Below are positions 38,828-47,930 of a DNA stretch of 64,000 nt, piece by piece. The first letter of the stretch is position 1. Each line of letters opens with the position of its first letter. The translations under genes were made by a program, and so were the position numbers. A model generated the notes under the pieces. That model searched no databases, was not told the DNA's origin, and saw nothing but the letters and a program-made list of their open reading frames with translations. The DNA comes from Planctomycetota bacterium (GTDB lineage: Bacteria; Planctomycetota; UBA1135; UBA2386): NCBI GenBank assembly GCA_025459175.1, contig JALORC010000022.1, positions 1-64,000 on the forward strand. The letters run 5' to 3'.

Positions 38828-41401
38828 TCAACGGCGCGCCGCGAGCCAATCGGCATCGAGCCCGTACAGGTCGAGTCCGAGCTTCGGCACGCCGAGCCCA
38901 CGCCGCACGATCGCCAGCCGGTGCGGCGCGAACAACGGCACCGCCGGCAACAGCGCATCGAGCCGCGCCTGGATGCGCGCGAAGTGCTCCGGCCACGTGG
39001 CCGGATCGGACGCCGCGCGGAAGCCCTCGACCGCGGCTGCCAATTCCTCGTCGACTGATGGCTCGGCTGGCGTGCTCGCGTTCAGTGCCGCCGCCTGGCG
39101 GCCATGGCGCAGTGCGACCGAGAACGGGTCGTACGGCACCCCATGGCTCCGTTCGAGCCACAGATCGGCATCGCCGCGGTCGTGCGCCAGCTCATGGGCG
39201 ATCCCGGCCCGCTGCAGTTGGGCGAGCAGTGTCTCGACCAGCAACGCTGGCGCGCCCTCGGCGGCGAAGCGCAGTGGCACCGGCAGCGACTGGCTTGGTG
39301 ACGACGCAGCAACCGGCTGGCCGGCCGGCCAGTCGACGATCGCCGGCGCCACCGCGGCAGTGCACACGGTGCCGAGCCCGGCGGCCGCGACCCGCACCAG
39401 CTCGAAGCGATCGATCGCCGCCGCGACCCGCGCGCGGTGTTCGCGATCGGCGAGCACACCGCGCTGGTAGCGCATGCCCAGCGACCACACCGACGAACCG
39501 GGTGCCACCACGACTTCGAAGCGGGCATCGCGCTGCAACGCGGCGGCGCGCGGCGGCTCGATCGGCACCAGCCAGCTGCCGATCACCGCATCGACCTCCC
39601 CCGCCAGCAGTGCATCGACCGGATCGCCGGCCACAGCCACCAGCTCGAGCTCGCGGTGCGTCGCGCGGGCGCGATAGCGCAGCGTGCGCCGTTCGGCATC
39701 GGCCGCCAGCAGCGTGAACGGACCCGAACCGAGCGCGCGCTCGAACTCGCCCTCGCGGCTCCAGGCCGCCGGCGCCGTGATCGCGGTCGGATTGATCGCG
39801 CACAGGTCGGCGAGCAGCGCCGTCGGCCGATCGACCTCGAGGCGCAGTTCGCGTTCGCCGATCGCGGTGACGGCGGTGATGCGCGCGTTGCCGGGCAGCC
39901 AGTCGTGCTGCGGCGCGCCGAGCCAGCGCCGGAAGTGGGTCGCGACCTGGCTCGCGAGCACCGGCGTGTCGTCGTGCCACCGCGCCCCTTCGCGCAGCAG
40001 GAACGAGAACGTGCGCCCGTCCGGCGACACCCGCCACGACGACGCCAGTCCCGGTGCGAGGCGACCGTCGTCGCCGAGCCGCACCAGCGTTTCGTAGACC
40101 AGCGACTTCGATTCGAAGCCGCCGCTGTACGTCAGCGGTGACAACTCCGTGAACGCGGTGTCGCCGAGTCGTGCCGCGAGCCGCAACGGCCCCGGGCCAC
40201 TCGGTTCGGCGGCGACCACCGCGTTGTCGCTCCCAGCGTTTGCCACCGGCACCGCCGCCCCCGGCAACGCGTAGCCGGCCGGCCGCGCCAGCAGCACGAT
40301 GTCGCCGTCGAAGCCGGTCGCGATCAGTTCATCGGTGCCGTTGCGGCCGTCGAGCTCGCCGGCGACCAACCAGTGGCCCTTCTGCGCCGACGCGAACACC
40401 ACCTCGCTCTGCCACGGCCCATCGCCCTGCCGTGCGATCAGGTGCACGTTCCGTTCGTAGCCGTAGGCGGCGACCGATTCGCGGCCATCGGCGAAGAACC
40501 GGCCGGCGGCGATGCCACGCAGACCCTGACCGCCGGCGAAGATCGCCTGGCGCTGCAGCTTGCCGTCGGCCGCGATCGCGGCGCGCACGACGACGCCGTC
40601 GTCGCGGGTCACGTAGAGCACGCCCGGGCGGTCCTTCGCCAGCGTGATGCGGCCGAGGCCGCTGTCCTCGCGCAGCAACGACTCCGCCTGCAGCGCCTCG
40701 CCCTGCAGCCGCAGCCGCAGCAGATCCCCGGAGCGGCTCACCGCGTACATCGATGCCGCGCCCCCGGCCGCGTCCGGCACGATCGCGACATCGCGCACGC
40801 GGCCCGGCACCTTGCCGACCTGCCGCATCGCGAACGCGTGGCCGTCGCCTTCCGGCCGCAGCTGGAACACCGCGCCGGTGATGCCGAACGCGAGCAGCTC
40901 GGCGCTGCCGCCGGGCACCAGGTCGGCGGCAACCACGGCATGGAACTCCTCTCCGGCGGCGTGGCCGATCTCGCGACTCTCGAGCGTGAAGCGCGCGAAC
41001 GGCTGCGGCCGCAGCACGACGCGGTGCACCGAGCCACCGCGGCCGCCGGCGTAGATCTCGCGACCGGGCCAGCGCGGATCGACGTCGGCACTGCGCGTCG
41101 GCGCCAACCACTGGCCGTCGCCGACCACCGCGTTGGCGGTCCATTGGCCGCTGTAGACGGTCAGCAGCAGCACGCGCCCCTTGTCGTCGGCGGCGATCAC
41201 TTCGTTCTGGCCGAAGTCGGCGACCACCTTGTCGATGTGCGCATACCAGACGCCGCCGTCCGAGTGGTGGATGCGTTCGGCCTGCCAGCCGCTGGCGGCC
41301 ACCAGCGGTTCGGCCGCGGTCGTCACCGGCGCCTGGGCGAGGCCGTGCGACAGCAGCAGCGAGAGTGGGAGCGAGCCGACGACGGAACGAAGCGTGCGCA
41401 T
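38828..41401 (-). CDS. Fusion of a propeller-like domain with an oligopeptide/nickel-type solute-binding domain, 857 aa
   Basis: Signal peptide (MRTLRSVVGSLPLSLLLSHG) from ATG 41401. Residues 30-400 are FG-GAP/VCBS-like repeats (VVADFGQNEVIAADDKGRVL; VVAADLVPGGSAELLAFGIT; AGELDGRNGTDELIATGFDG). Residues 410-857 resemble family 5 extracellular solute-binding proteins (DppA/NikA class): LAARLGDTAFTELSPLTYSG, LVYETLVRLGDDGRLAPGLA, SSWRVSPDGRTFSFLLREGA and RWHDDTPVLASQVATHFRRW. No permease or ATPase is adjacent, so this may be a receptor or sensor rather than part of an importer. The junction lies near residue 400-410 with no break in frame. Fusion of these two parts is unusual. Confidence 0.82.
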   Translation of the reverse strand: MRTLRSVVGSLPLSLLLSHGLAQAPVTTAAEPLVAASGWQAERIHHSDGGVWYAHIDKVVADFGQNEVIAADDKGRVLLLTVYSGQWTANAVVGDGQWLAPTRSADVDPRWPGREIYAGGRGGSVHRVVLRPQPFARFTLESREIGHAAGEEFHAVVAADLVPGGSAELLAFGITGAVFQLRPEGDGHAFAMRQVGKVPGRVRDVAIVPDAAGGAASMYAVSRSGDLLRLRLQGEALQAESLLREDSGLGRITLAKDRPGVLYVTRDDGVVVRAAIAADGKLQRQAIFAGGQGLRGIAAGRFFADGRESVAAYGYERNVHLIARQGDGPWQSEVVFASAQKGHWLVAGELDGRNGTDELIATGFDGDIVLLARPAGYALPGAAVPVANAGSDNAVVAAEPSGPGPLRLAARLGDTAFTELSPLTYSGGFESKSLVYETLVRLGDDGRLAPGLASSWRVSPDGRTFSFLLREGARWHDDTPVLASQVATHFRRWLGAPQHDWLPGNARITAVTAIGERELRLEVDRPTALLADLCAINPTAITAPAAWSREGEFERALGSGPFTLLAADAERRTLRYRARATHRELELVAVAGDPVDALLAGEVDAVIGSWLVPIEPPRAAALQRDARFEVVVAPGSSVWSLGMRYQRGVLADREHRARVAAAIDRFELVRVAAAGLGTVCTAAVAPAIVDWPAGQPVAASSPSQSLPVPLRFAAEGAPALLVETLLAQLQRAGIAHELAHDRGDADLWLERSHGVPYDPFSVALRHGRQAAALNASTPAEPSVDEELAAAVEGFRAASDPATWPEHFARIQARLDALLPAVPLFAPHRLAIVRRGLGVPKLGLDLYGLDADWLAARR

Positions 41402-41437
41402 GAGAAGGCAGCCGGCGCCAGGGCAACGGCTGTGCCG

Positions 41438-41443
41438 AGCTTA
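41438..41443 (-). promoter_or_regulatory. Putative -10 box (TAAGCT) of the fusion gene
   Basis: TAAGCT on the minus strand, 36 nt before ATG 41401, identical to the box before the CPBP protease gene. No clear -35. Confidence 0.35.
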
Positions 41444-41542
41444 CCGCGCCCACGCACAGCGCCGCCCTCGCCGCGTTGTCGTGGCGCCACGGTGACAGCG
41501 CGCTCACGGTCCGCGACACTCGCTCCGTCCTGGCTGCGCGCC

Positions 41543-41548
41543 TACGCT
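41543..41548 (+). promoter_or_regulatory. Putative -10 box (TACGCT) of the hydrolase gene
   Basis: TACGCT within CCTACGCTGCG, 6 nt before ATG 41555. The same 11-mer precedes ribH and the Rsm22-like gene. A leaderless transcript is expected. Confidence 0.55.
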
Positions 41549-41554
41549 GCGGCG

Positions 41555-42343
41555 ATGCCGACCGTGCAACGACAGGGCCGCACCATCCACTTCACCCGCA
41601 CCGGCGACGGGCCTGGCGTGGTGCTGATTCCGGGTCTCGGTTCCGGCGCGCGGTTGTTCGGCACGCTGCCGCGGCGGTTCGCGCGCGACGGCTTCACCTG
41701 CGCCGCGATCGATCCGGTCGGGCTCGAGCCGAGCAGCGAGCTGCCCGGTGGGGTGTTCGACTTCGTGCAGGCCGCACACGACGTGCTGGCGGTCGCCGCC
41801 GAACTACCGCCGCCGGTGGCGCTGGTCGGCACCTCGCTCGGTGGCAAGGTCGCGCTGTGCGCGGCGGCGACCCGCAGCCAGGCCGCCGGCAAGCTGGTGA
41901 TGCTGTGCAGTTCGGCGCTGCAGACCGCGCGCAGCAAACGCGTGTATCGCTGGTTCGAGCTGCTGTGCACGCGGGTCGACGCGGAGCTGCTCGGCGAGCT
42001 GACGGCGCCGTTCCTGTTCGGCGACACGTTCTTGAACGGCAAGCCCGGTGTCGTCGATGACATCGTGCGCAGCACGAAGCCGAGCCCGAGTTCCCGCGCG
42101 TTCATGCAGGCGCAGGCGCGTGCGCTCGGTGCGTTCGACGGCGAGAGCCTGTGTGCGCAGGTCGCGTGGCCGACGCTGTGTCTGGCCGGTGGCGAGGACA
42201 CCCTGACGCTGCCGCGCGAGGTCGCGGCGACCGCGGCCCGGATCGCCGGTGCGCAGCACCAGTGCTTCGAGGACGCCGGCCACAGCCTGTTGCTCGAGAG
42301 TGCGCCGGCATTCGATCGGGTGGTCGCGTTCCTTCGTGCGTGA
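41555..42343 (+). CDS. Alpha/beta hydrolase, 262 aa
   Basis: Single-domain alpha/beta hydrolase. An oxyanion-loop motif, VVLIPGLGSGARLF, comes before the nucleophile elbow GTSLGGK. The acid residue lies in LAGGEDTLTLP and the histidine in EDAGHSLLLESAP. The cap region is short. It resembles 3-oxoadipate enol-lactonase or BioH-like esterases, but no substrate can be named. No export signal. ATG 41555 is fixed by the -10 box 6 nt upstream. Confidence 0.85.
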   Translation: MPTVQRQGRTIHFTRTGDGPGVVLIPGLGSGARLFGTLPRRFARDGFTCAAIDPVGLEPSSELPGGVFDFVQAAHDVLAVAAELPPPVALVGTSLGGKVALCAAATRSQAAGKLVMLCSSALQTARSKRVYRWFELLCTRVDAELLGELTAPFLFGDTFLNGKPGVVDDIVRSTKPSPSSRAFMQAQARALGAFDGESLCAQVAWPTLCLAGGEDTLTLPREVAATAARIAGAQHQCFEDAGHSLLLESAPAFDRVVAFLRA

Positions 42344-42476
42344 GTGACGGCAGCATCACGATCGTCGCACTAGCCCGGGCTCTTCGATGCGGTCCGGCCC
42401 AATGGACCGGACCTCGGGAAGTCGGCCCGGCTTGCCGGACGCAGCAATGGTCGCCACGCTGTGTGCCTGCCCCTAC

Positions 42477-44324
42477 ATGACCGAACCGGAACCTCGGCCA
42501 CGCTCCATAGCTCGCACCACTCCGTCCGCAACCATCATCAGCTGGTTGTTGTTCGTCGTGCATTGTCTGCTGGTATTGCGGCACCTGCCCGTGCGCCTGC
42601 TGCGCGACGGGGTCTCGCTCGCGAGCAATGACTTCCACTACCTCAGCTCCACCGCCTACGAAGCGAGCCGCCTGCTGTCGTGGCACACGACCTGGGGCTA
42701 CAGCCCCCACTTCATGGCCGGCTATCCGTTCGGGCTGTGGAACAGCTTCGGCCGCCGCATCTACGAGCTCGCTGCCGCCTGCCTGCCGGGCATCGACAGC
42801 GGCACGGTCACGCACGCGACCCTGCTGGTGATGGCACTCACGCCGCCGCTGCTGATCGCGGCGGCGGCGCGGTTGCTGGGTGCGTCGCGAGGACTGGCCA
42901 CGGTGAGCCTGGGACTTGCCGCCGTCGTCTGGCAGCTCGACAGCATGTTGGCCTACTTCTGGACCTTCGGCGTCACCGCCTTCGCGTTCACCTCGGCCCT
43001 GGCCGTGACCTTCGCCGGCCTGCTGTTCCGCGCGCTGGCGACCGGTCGGTGGGTCTGGACGGTCGCGGCCGGCAGCTGCCTCGGCGCCATCGGCTGGCTG
43101 CACCCGCTGCTGCTGTTCCCGGTGCTGGCGGTGGCCGTCGCCATGACCTTCGCCACGGCCGGCTCGGGCCGCCGGCTCGGGGCGCGGCTGGCGAGCCTCG
43201 GCTTCGCGGCGGGGATCGCGGCCGTGCTGCTGCTGCCATGGCTGCTGTCGCTGGCCTGGCTCGCCGATCTGCGCGCGTCGACGCCGACGCCCTTCCTGCG
43301 TGCGGACTGGCGGCACCTGCTGATGGACCTGTTCTCGGACCGCGGCTACGAACGCCCGCACGATCGCCGCGTGATGCTGCACGTGGTGCTGGTCTTCGCG
43401 GCCTGGGGCACCATCGTCGCCTGGCGCGACCGAATGCGAGCGACGCTCGCCTGCGCCGGCGTCGCGGGCGCCTGCCTGCTGTTCGCCTACGGGTTCTCGT
43501 CGATCCCGCACCTCGATCACACCGAGCCCTACCGCTACCAGGTCACTGCCTCGATGTTCGCGTTGCCGCCGGCGGCCGAAGGCATCCGGCGACTCGCGGC
43601 GGCGATCCGTCATGCCGGCCGCGAGGCGCGCAGCGCGCTGCTGGCGGCCGGCCTCCTGCTGCTGCCCAACCTGGTGGCCCAGGTGGTCGGGGTCGCCTAC
43701 CGCACCCCGGCATCCGGCCTCGACACCGAACAGATGGCGGTCGTCCGCTGGCTGCGCGAGAACGCGGGCCGTGGCGGACGCGTGCTGTGCCAGGACGAGG
43801 TGCTCGGGGACATGCTGCCGGAACTCACCGAGCGGGCCGTGATCGGCGGCGCGGTCGCCGCGCAAGGCTGTCTGCCGCACCGCTTCGCGTCGACCGACCA
43901 CGCCTCGGCGTTCGGCCGTCCCCTGCACGAACTCGAGCCGGCGCAGATCGATGCCTACCTGGACCTCTACAACATCGAAGTCGCGATCACCTCGGCCGCG
44001 GTGCTCGAACGACATCTCGCCAACCACGGCGGTTGGCAACGGGTTCACGACGGACGCCTGCAGGCATTCGTTCGCAGCACGGCACCGCCCGGGTACGTGA
44101 TCGGCGATCGCACCGAGGCGACCAGCGTCATCCCGAGCCGCGACGGCCTCCGCATCGAGCGGGCGCCAGCCGGTCGGTTCGTGCTGCGGTACCACCACCT
44201 GGCGACGATGCAGATCGACGCCGGCGCCAGCTTGCAGGCCGTGCCCATGCTCGAGGACCCGGTGCCGTTCATCGCCGTCGACAACACCGCAGCTGCCACC
44301 ACGCTGCACATCACGGTGCACTGA
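42477..44324 (+). CDS. Polytopic membrane protein, GT-C or PTPS-related type, 615 aa
   Basis: About 11-12 hydrophobic segments occur between residues 20 and 420, followed by a soluble C-terminal domain of about 190 residues. An early luminal loop, LASNDFHYLSSTAYEASRLL, then WGYSPHFMAGYPFGLWNSF, resembles glycosyltransferase C-fold or '6-pyruvoyl-tetrahydropterin synthase-related' membrane proteins. The C-terminal loop has VVRWLRENAGRGGRVLCQDE and YLDLYNIEVAITSAAV, typical of such large membrane enzymes. A transfer of sugar or lipid-linked substrate is possible but not shown. ATG 42477 was preferred; ATG 42447 is upstream. No -10 box was seen. Confidence 0.65.
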   Translation: MTEPEPRPRSIARTTPSATIISWLLFVVHCLLVLRHLPVRLLRDGVSLASNDFHYLSSTAYEASRLLSWHTTWGYSPHFMAGYPFGLWNSFGRRIYELAAACLPGIDSGTVTHATLLVMALTPPLLIAAAARLLGASRGLATVSLGLAAVVWQLDSMLAYFWTFGVTAFAFTSALAVTFAGLLFRALATGRWVWTVAAGSCLGAIGWLHPLLLFPVLAVAVAMTFATAGSGRRLGARLASLGFAAGIAAVLLLPWLLSLAWLADLRASTPTPFLRADWRHLLMDLFSDRGYERPHDRRVMLHVVLVFAAWGTIVAWRDRMRATLACAGVAGACLLFAYGFSSIPHLDHTEPYRYQVTASMFALPPAAEGIRRLAAAIRHAGREARSALLAAGLLLLPNLVAQVVGVAYRTPASGLDTEQMAVVRWLRENAGRGGRVLCQDEVLGDMLPELTERAVIGGAVAAQGCLPHRFASTDHASAFGRPLHELEPAQIDAYLDLYNIEVAITSAAVLERHLANHGGWQRVHDGRLQAFVRSTAPPGYVIGDRTEATSVIPSRDGLRIERAPAGRFVLRYHHLATMQIDAGASLQAVPMLEDPVPFIAVDNTAAATTLHITVH

Positions 44325-44372
44325 TCGACGGCGACGGCCGTGGCCCTCGCCGCAACGGCCGTCGGCGCCGGC

Positions 44373-46475
44373 CTATCGGTCCAGCGGCAGCACCCAGCTC
44401 GCCGCGGTCGCCGGATCGCCTTCGAGCGCCAGCGTCGCACACAACGTGCGCAGCGACGGCTGCGGCCGCACCGAACGCTGCTTGCCGTTCATCACGACCT
44501 GCAGCTCGCGAGCGCAGTCGATCGCGCGGGCATCGAACCACGCCGACAGGCCCGTGACATCCTTGCTGGTCACCGTCAGCGTGCCAGCGGCGAGCGCCGC
44601 GTCGACGCGCCCACCGCGCGCCGGCTGCTCGCAGCGCAGCCAGTAGTGCTGTTTCACGGTGCCGTCGCTGAGTTCCCAGAGCAACGACGACGGCCGCTCG
44701 GTGCGCACCGCCGGCACGAGTTCCTTCAGCAGGTCGCGATCCGGCAAGCCGGTGTGCCCGTTCTTCTCGACGAACGTGAACGTGTACGGATACCGCCCCG
44801 GGTGCTGCTGCTGCAGTTCCGCCAGCTGCACCGCGAACTTCTGGCAGCGCTCGGCGCGCCCGTAGGCGGTGTCGCGGCCGCCGACCATGAACGAGAACCG
44901 CAGGCTGTGCAGGCCGGTCGCCACCGTCTCGCCGTCGGTCGGCGCCGCCGCGCTGCCGTGCACCGCCGCGAACCGGTGCGGCAGCTTCGGCCCGATCGCG
45001 AACGCGCCGTAGCCGCCGTGGCTGTAGCCGATCGCGATCACGCGGTTCGGATCGACGTCGGCGCAGACCACGAACTGGCGGATCAACGTCTCCAGCAGCG
45101 GGTAGAAGTAGTCGGTGTAGAAGCCGTTCCACTCGTCGGTCGGCGCCCGCAGCGCGCAGTACAGGTAGCCGCCGGCCTCCGGGTGGTCCTGGTAGTAGAT
45201 CTGCATGTGCTGCCACTGCGAGTCGTTGACTCGCTTCGGCGCGTTGCCGCCGCCGTGCATCGCGATCACGAGGCCCCAGCCACCGGCGGGCTTGCTGCCG
45301 ACCTCCTTCCAGGTGAACGGACTCTCCTTGTCCCCGGCGCGCACCCGCTTCTGTTCGAAGTCCGGCAGCAGCCGCGTGCGTTCGGCGGCGCGCCACGATG
45401 CCACCGCCAGCGCGCGCAGCCGCGCATCGCCGGCGGCGGTCGCCAGCTCGGCGTCGAGGTTGCGATCGAACTCGAAGGACGCCTGCCGTTCGGCCGGCGC
45501 GGCGAAGAAGCGATCGAACTGGGCGCGCAGCGCCGCGTCGCCATCGGCGGCCGCTACGGCCGGTGCCGATGGCGACGGATCCTGCGCCGCCGCCGGCACA
45601 GCACCCTTGCCATAGCGCGCCGTCACGTCCTCGCCCCACAGCTCGATGCCGCGCCCCCAGCCGGCCGCGAAGCGTTGCCCGGCCGCGGCGAACGACACCG
45701 CATAGATGCGATGCGCGGCATCGGCGTTCGCACACTGCGCCGCATCGCCGGTGAACCACGCGCGATCGAAGCCCTGCGGATCGGGCTCGTCGGCGCCGAC
45801 GAAGCGCCACGCCGCGCCGTCCCACACCTCGACCCAGGTGTGGTTGCCCGGCTTGTGCGGCCACAGCACCGACACCAGCCGCGCCGGCACACAGCACGCG
45901 CGGCACGCATCGGCGAGCAGGATCGACAACCCGGTGCAACTCGCCTTCTGCTGCGCGATCGATGCACTCGGCGCCTGGTCGGCGCGCGCGCGGCCGGTCG
46001 AGTAGTGCACCTCGAGCGCGTCGAAGATGCTCGCGTTCAGCCGCAGCGCCGCTTCGCCCGGCGTCTTGCAGTCCTGCACCAGCGGCAGGAAGCGGGCCAT
46101 GAAGTCGGTGCGCCAGTCCTCGCGCGCCTCGTTGGCCTGCGCGTACGGCAGCACATAGCCGAGGAACAGCTCGTCCGGCAGTGCGCGCCCCCACGGCACC
46201 GCGGCCCGCGCTGCGTGCGCCTGCTCGACCTCGCGCAGCAGGAACGCCGCGTCGAGCGTGCGCAGGTCGGCATCCGGCATGTGCTGGCAGAGGAACTGCA
46301 GCGCCGGCAGCTGCTCGGCCGGCACGTCCTGGAACGCGAGCGCGATCGCGGCCCTGTTGTCGCCGGCGCGCGCCAGCACCTCGGCCGGTGCCTGCGCCAG
46401 CAGGCCGGGCACGCAGCACGACCAGAGCAGCAGACGAGCGGCGGAACCGACGACGACGGACGGCAGGCGCGACAT
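44373..46475 (-). CDS. Secreted transglutaminase-like / esterase fusion, 700 aa
   Basis: A likely signal peptide (MSRLPSVVVGSAARLLLWSC, cleavage near LLAQ) precedes a transglutaminase-like core with the catalytic triad order Cys (KASCTGLSILLADACRA), His (PGNHTWVEVWDG) and Asp (FVGADEPDPQG). After a linker of about 80 residues follows an alpha/beta hydrolase of the poly-3-hydroxybutyrate depolymerase-like type: VIAMHGGGNAPKR, the serine elbow IGYSHGGYGA, Asp in VGGRDTAYG and His in VEKNGHTGLP. The C terminus is a small beta domain. Both active sites appear intact. A protease/cross-linker plus esterase on one chain could process a modified surface polymer or peptide. Substrate unknown. Confidence 0.8.
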   Translation of the reverse strand: MSRLPSVVVGSAARLLLWSCCVPGLLAQAPAEVLARAGDNRAAIALAFQDVPAEQLPALQFLCQHMPDADLRTLDAAFLLREVEQAHAARAAVPWGRALPDELFLGYVLPYAQANEAREDWRTDFMARFLPLVQDCKTPGEAALRLNASIFDALEVHYSTGRARADQAPSASIAQQKASCTGLSILLADACRACCVPARLVSVLWPHKPGNHTWVEVWDGAAWRFVGADEPDPQGFDRAWFTGDAAQCANADAAHRIYAVSFAAAGQRFAAGWGRGIELWGEDVTARYGKGAVPAAAQDPSPSAPAVAAADGDAALRAQFDRFFAAPAERQASFEFDRNLDAELATAAGDARLRALAVASWRAAERTRLLPDFEQKRVRAGDKESPFTWKEVGSKPAGGWGLVIAMHGGGNAPKRVNDSQWQHMQIYYQDHPEAGGYLYCALRAPTDEWNGFYTDYFYPLLETLIRQFVVCADVDPNRVIAIGYSHGGYGAFAIGPKLPHRFAAVHGSAAAPTDGETVATGLHSLRFSFMVGGRDTAYGRAERCQKFAVQLAELQQQHPGRYPYTFTFVEKNGHTGLPDRDLLKELVPAVRTERPSSLLWELSDGTVKQHYWLRCEQPARGGRVDAALAAGTLTVTSKDVTGLSAWFDARAIDCARELQVVMNGKQRSVRPQPSLRTLCATLALEGDPATAASWVLPLDR

Positions 46476-46482
46476 GGCCGCC

Positions 46483-46488
46483 CTTGTA
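46483..46488 (-). promoter_or_regulatory. Weak -10-like box (TACAAG) of the fusion gene
   Basis: TACAAG on the minus strand, 7 nt before ATG 46475. It fits the spacing of the leaderless set, but the last base is not T. Weak. Confidence 0.25.
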
Positions 46489-46494
46489 GCGCGT

Positions 46495-46884
46495 TCAGCC
46501 GGTGCGCACGACGCCGTGCGCGAACATCCACAGCCCGGTGCCGGTCGCGGTCAGCACCACCACCAGCCACAGCAGCACCGCCGCCCGGTGCCAGCGCCGC
46601 GCCCGTTCCGAGCGCCACAGCCACAGGCCGGTCGCGATCACCGGCAGCGCCAAGAGGCCACCGGCCTTCGCGAACGGCAGGTGGATCGCCTTGATGTCGG
46701 CCGGGAACTCGTAGCGCGCCAGCAGCTGCTCGGTCAGCACGATGGTGATCGTCAGCAGGACCATCGTCAGCGGCCCGAGCCACAGGTGCACGCGCCGCCG
46801 GTGCGTGAAGCCGGTCCACAGCGCGGTGACCAACAGCAGCACCGTGGTGACGAACGCGGCCCAGAACGGCAACGTGGGTGGCAT
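46495..46884 (-). CDS. Four-helix membrane protein, DUF420-like, 129 aa
   Basis: ATG 46884. Four hydrophobic helices: FWAAFVTTVLLLVTALWTGF, LGPLTMVLLTITIVLTEQLL, LLALPVIATGLWLWR and AAVLLWLVVVLTATGTGLWM. Histidines appear in helix-end positions (FTHRRRVHLWLGP; KAIHLPFAKAGG; RRWHRAAVLLW), as in DUF420-type proteins associated with cytochrome oxidases. A haem or quinone role is possible. It lies 19 nt before the transglutaminase gene on the same strand. Confidence 0.6.
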   Translation of the reverse strand: MPPTLPFWAAFVTTVLLLVTALWTGFTHRRRVHLWLGPLTMVLLTITIVLTEQLLARYEFPADIKAIHLPFAKAGGLLALPVIATGLWLWRSERARRWHRAAVLLWLVVVLTATGTGLWMFAHGVVRTG

Positions 46885-47022
46885 CGCCGGTCATCGTGCC
46901 GGCTCGGAGCAGGCCGGAAAAGCGCGATGTGAAGACGTCGACAACGACCGATGCCAGCGACGCCTGCGGCCGCCCCCGGCGGCGGCGGCACCGGCCGACA
47001 AGTCGGAGCCACGACCGGACCG

Positions 47023-47895
47023 ATGAGCGCGGTGATGGAGAGGGACCTGACCAGGCCGGAGTTCGATCGCTACCACGATCGGATCTACCAGCTCGCCGGC
47101 ATTCACTACCCGGCCGAGAAGCTGGAGCTGCTCAGCAACCGGATCCGCCGCCGCCTGCGCGCCAGCAAGGAGCCGAGCTACGACGCCTACCTGAACCGCA
47201 TCCAGCAGGACGGCAAGGAGCTGCAGGCGTTCCTCGACTCGGTCACCACCAACGAGACCTACTTCTTCCGCTGCCAGCGCCATTGGGACCACTTCCGCGA
47301 GCAGCTCGAACGGCGGCACGCGGACCCGTTGCACAAGCGCGACCCACTGCGCATCTGGTCGGCGGCGGCCTCGACCGGGGCCGAGGCGTGCACGATCCTG
47401 ATCGTGCTGCAGCAGGTGCTCGGCAAGGGCTTCGGCGGCGTCACGGTCGAGGTGCTCGGCACCGATCTGTCGGGCCAGGTGCTCGAGGAGGCGCGGCAGG
47501 GTGTGTTCCGCCCCTATGCGCTGGCGCAGACGCCGCCGGCGATCCAGCAGCAGTTCTTCACCCGCAACGACAAGGGCGAGTTCGTGTTCGACCGCGCGCT
47601 GTTCAAGCACGTGCAGTTCCATCGCCACAACCTGATGGAGCCGCTGACCGCGCCGCGCCCGTTCGACTTCGTGTTCCTGCGCAACGTGATGATCTACTTC
47701 GACGGCAAGAGCCGCGAACGGGTGCTGCAGCACGTGTTCGCGGTCACGCAACCCGGCGGCACGCTGATCGTCGGCGAGTCGGAGAGCCTGTTGAGCGTCA
47801 AGCACGGATTCCAGTACGTGAAGCCGTCGATCTTCGTGAAGCCGACCGGCGCGGTGAGTCCGACGGCATCCCCGCGGCCGAGCCGCGCCTGCTAG
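47023..47895 (+). CDS. cheR: CheR-type protein-glutamate methyltransferase, 290 aa
   Basis: N-terminal CheR helical domain (FDRYHDRIYQLAGIHYPAEK; KEPSYDAYLNRIQQDGKE) and catalytic domain with TNETYFFRCQRHWDHFRE, the S-adenosylmethionine site IWSAAASTGAEACTILIVL, the acidic LGTDLSGQVLEEAR, and FDFVFLRNVMIYFD. The family methylates glutamate residues of chemoreceptors. No chemoreceptor, CheB or CheA gene is nearby, so the partner must be elsewhere. ATG 47023 places the family's N terminus correctly; the upstream Gly/Pro-rich codons would be untypical. Confidence 0.9.
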   Translation: MSAVMERDLTRPEFDRYHDRIYQLAGIHYPAEKLELLSNRIRRRLRASKEPSYDAYLNRIQQDGKELQAFLDSVTTNETYFFRCQRHWDHFREQLERRHADPLHKRDPLRIWSAAASTGAEACTILIVLQQVLGKGFGGVTVEVLGTDLSGQVLEEARQGVFRPYALAQTPPAIQQQFFTRNDKGEFVFDRALFKHVQFHRHNLMEPLTAPRPFDFVFLRNVMIYFDGKSRERVLQHVFAVTQPGGTLIVGESESLLSVKHGFQYVKPSIFVKPTGAVSPTASPRPSRAC

Positions 47896-47918
47896 GTGCA
47901 CGGCGCCGGCCGTTCTCC

Positions 47919-47924
47919 TACGCT
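47919..47924 (+). promoter_or_regulatory. Putative -10 box (TACGCT) of ribH
   Basis: TACGCT within CCTACGCTGCG, 6 nt before ATG 47931; leaderless start expected. Confidence 0.55.
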
Positions 47925-47930
47925 GCGCGC

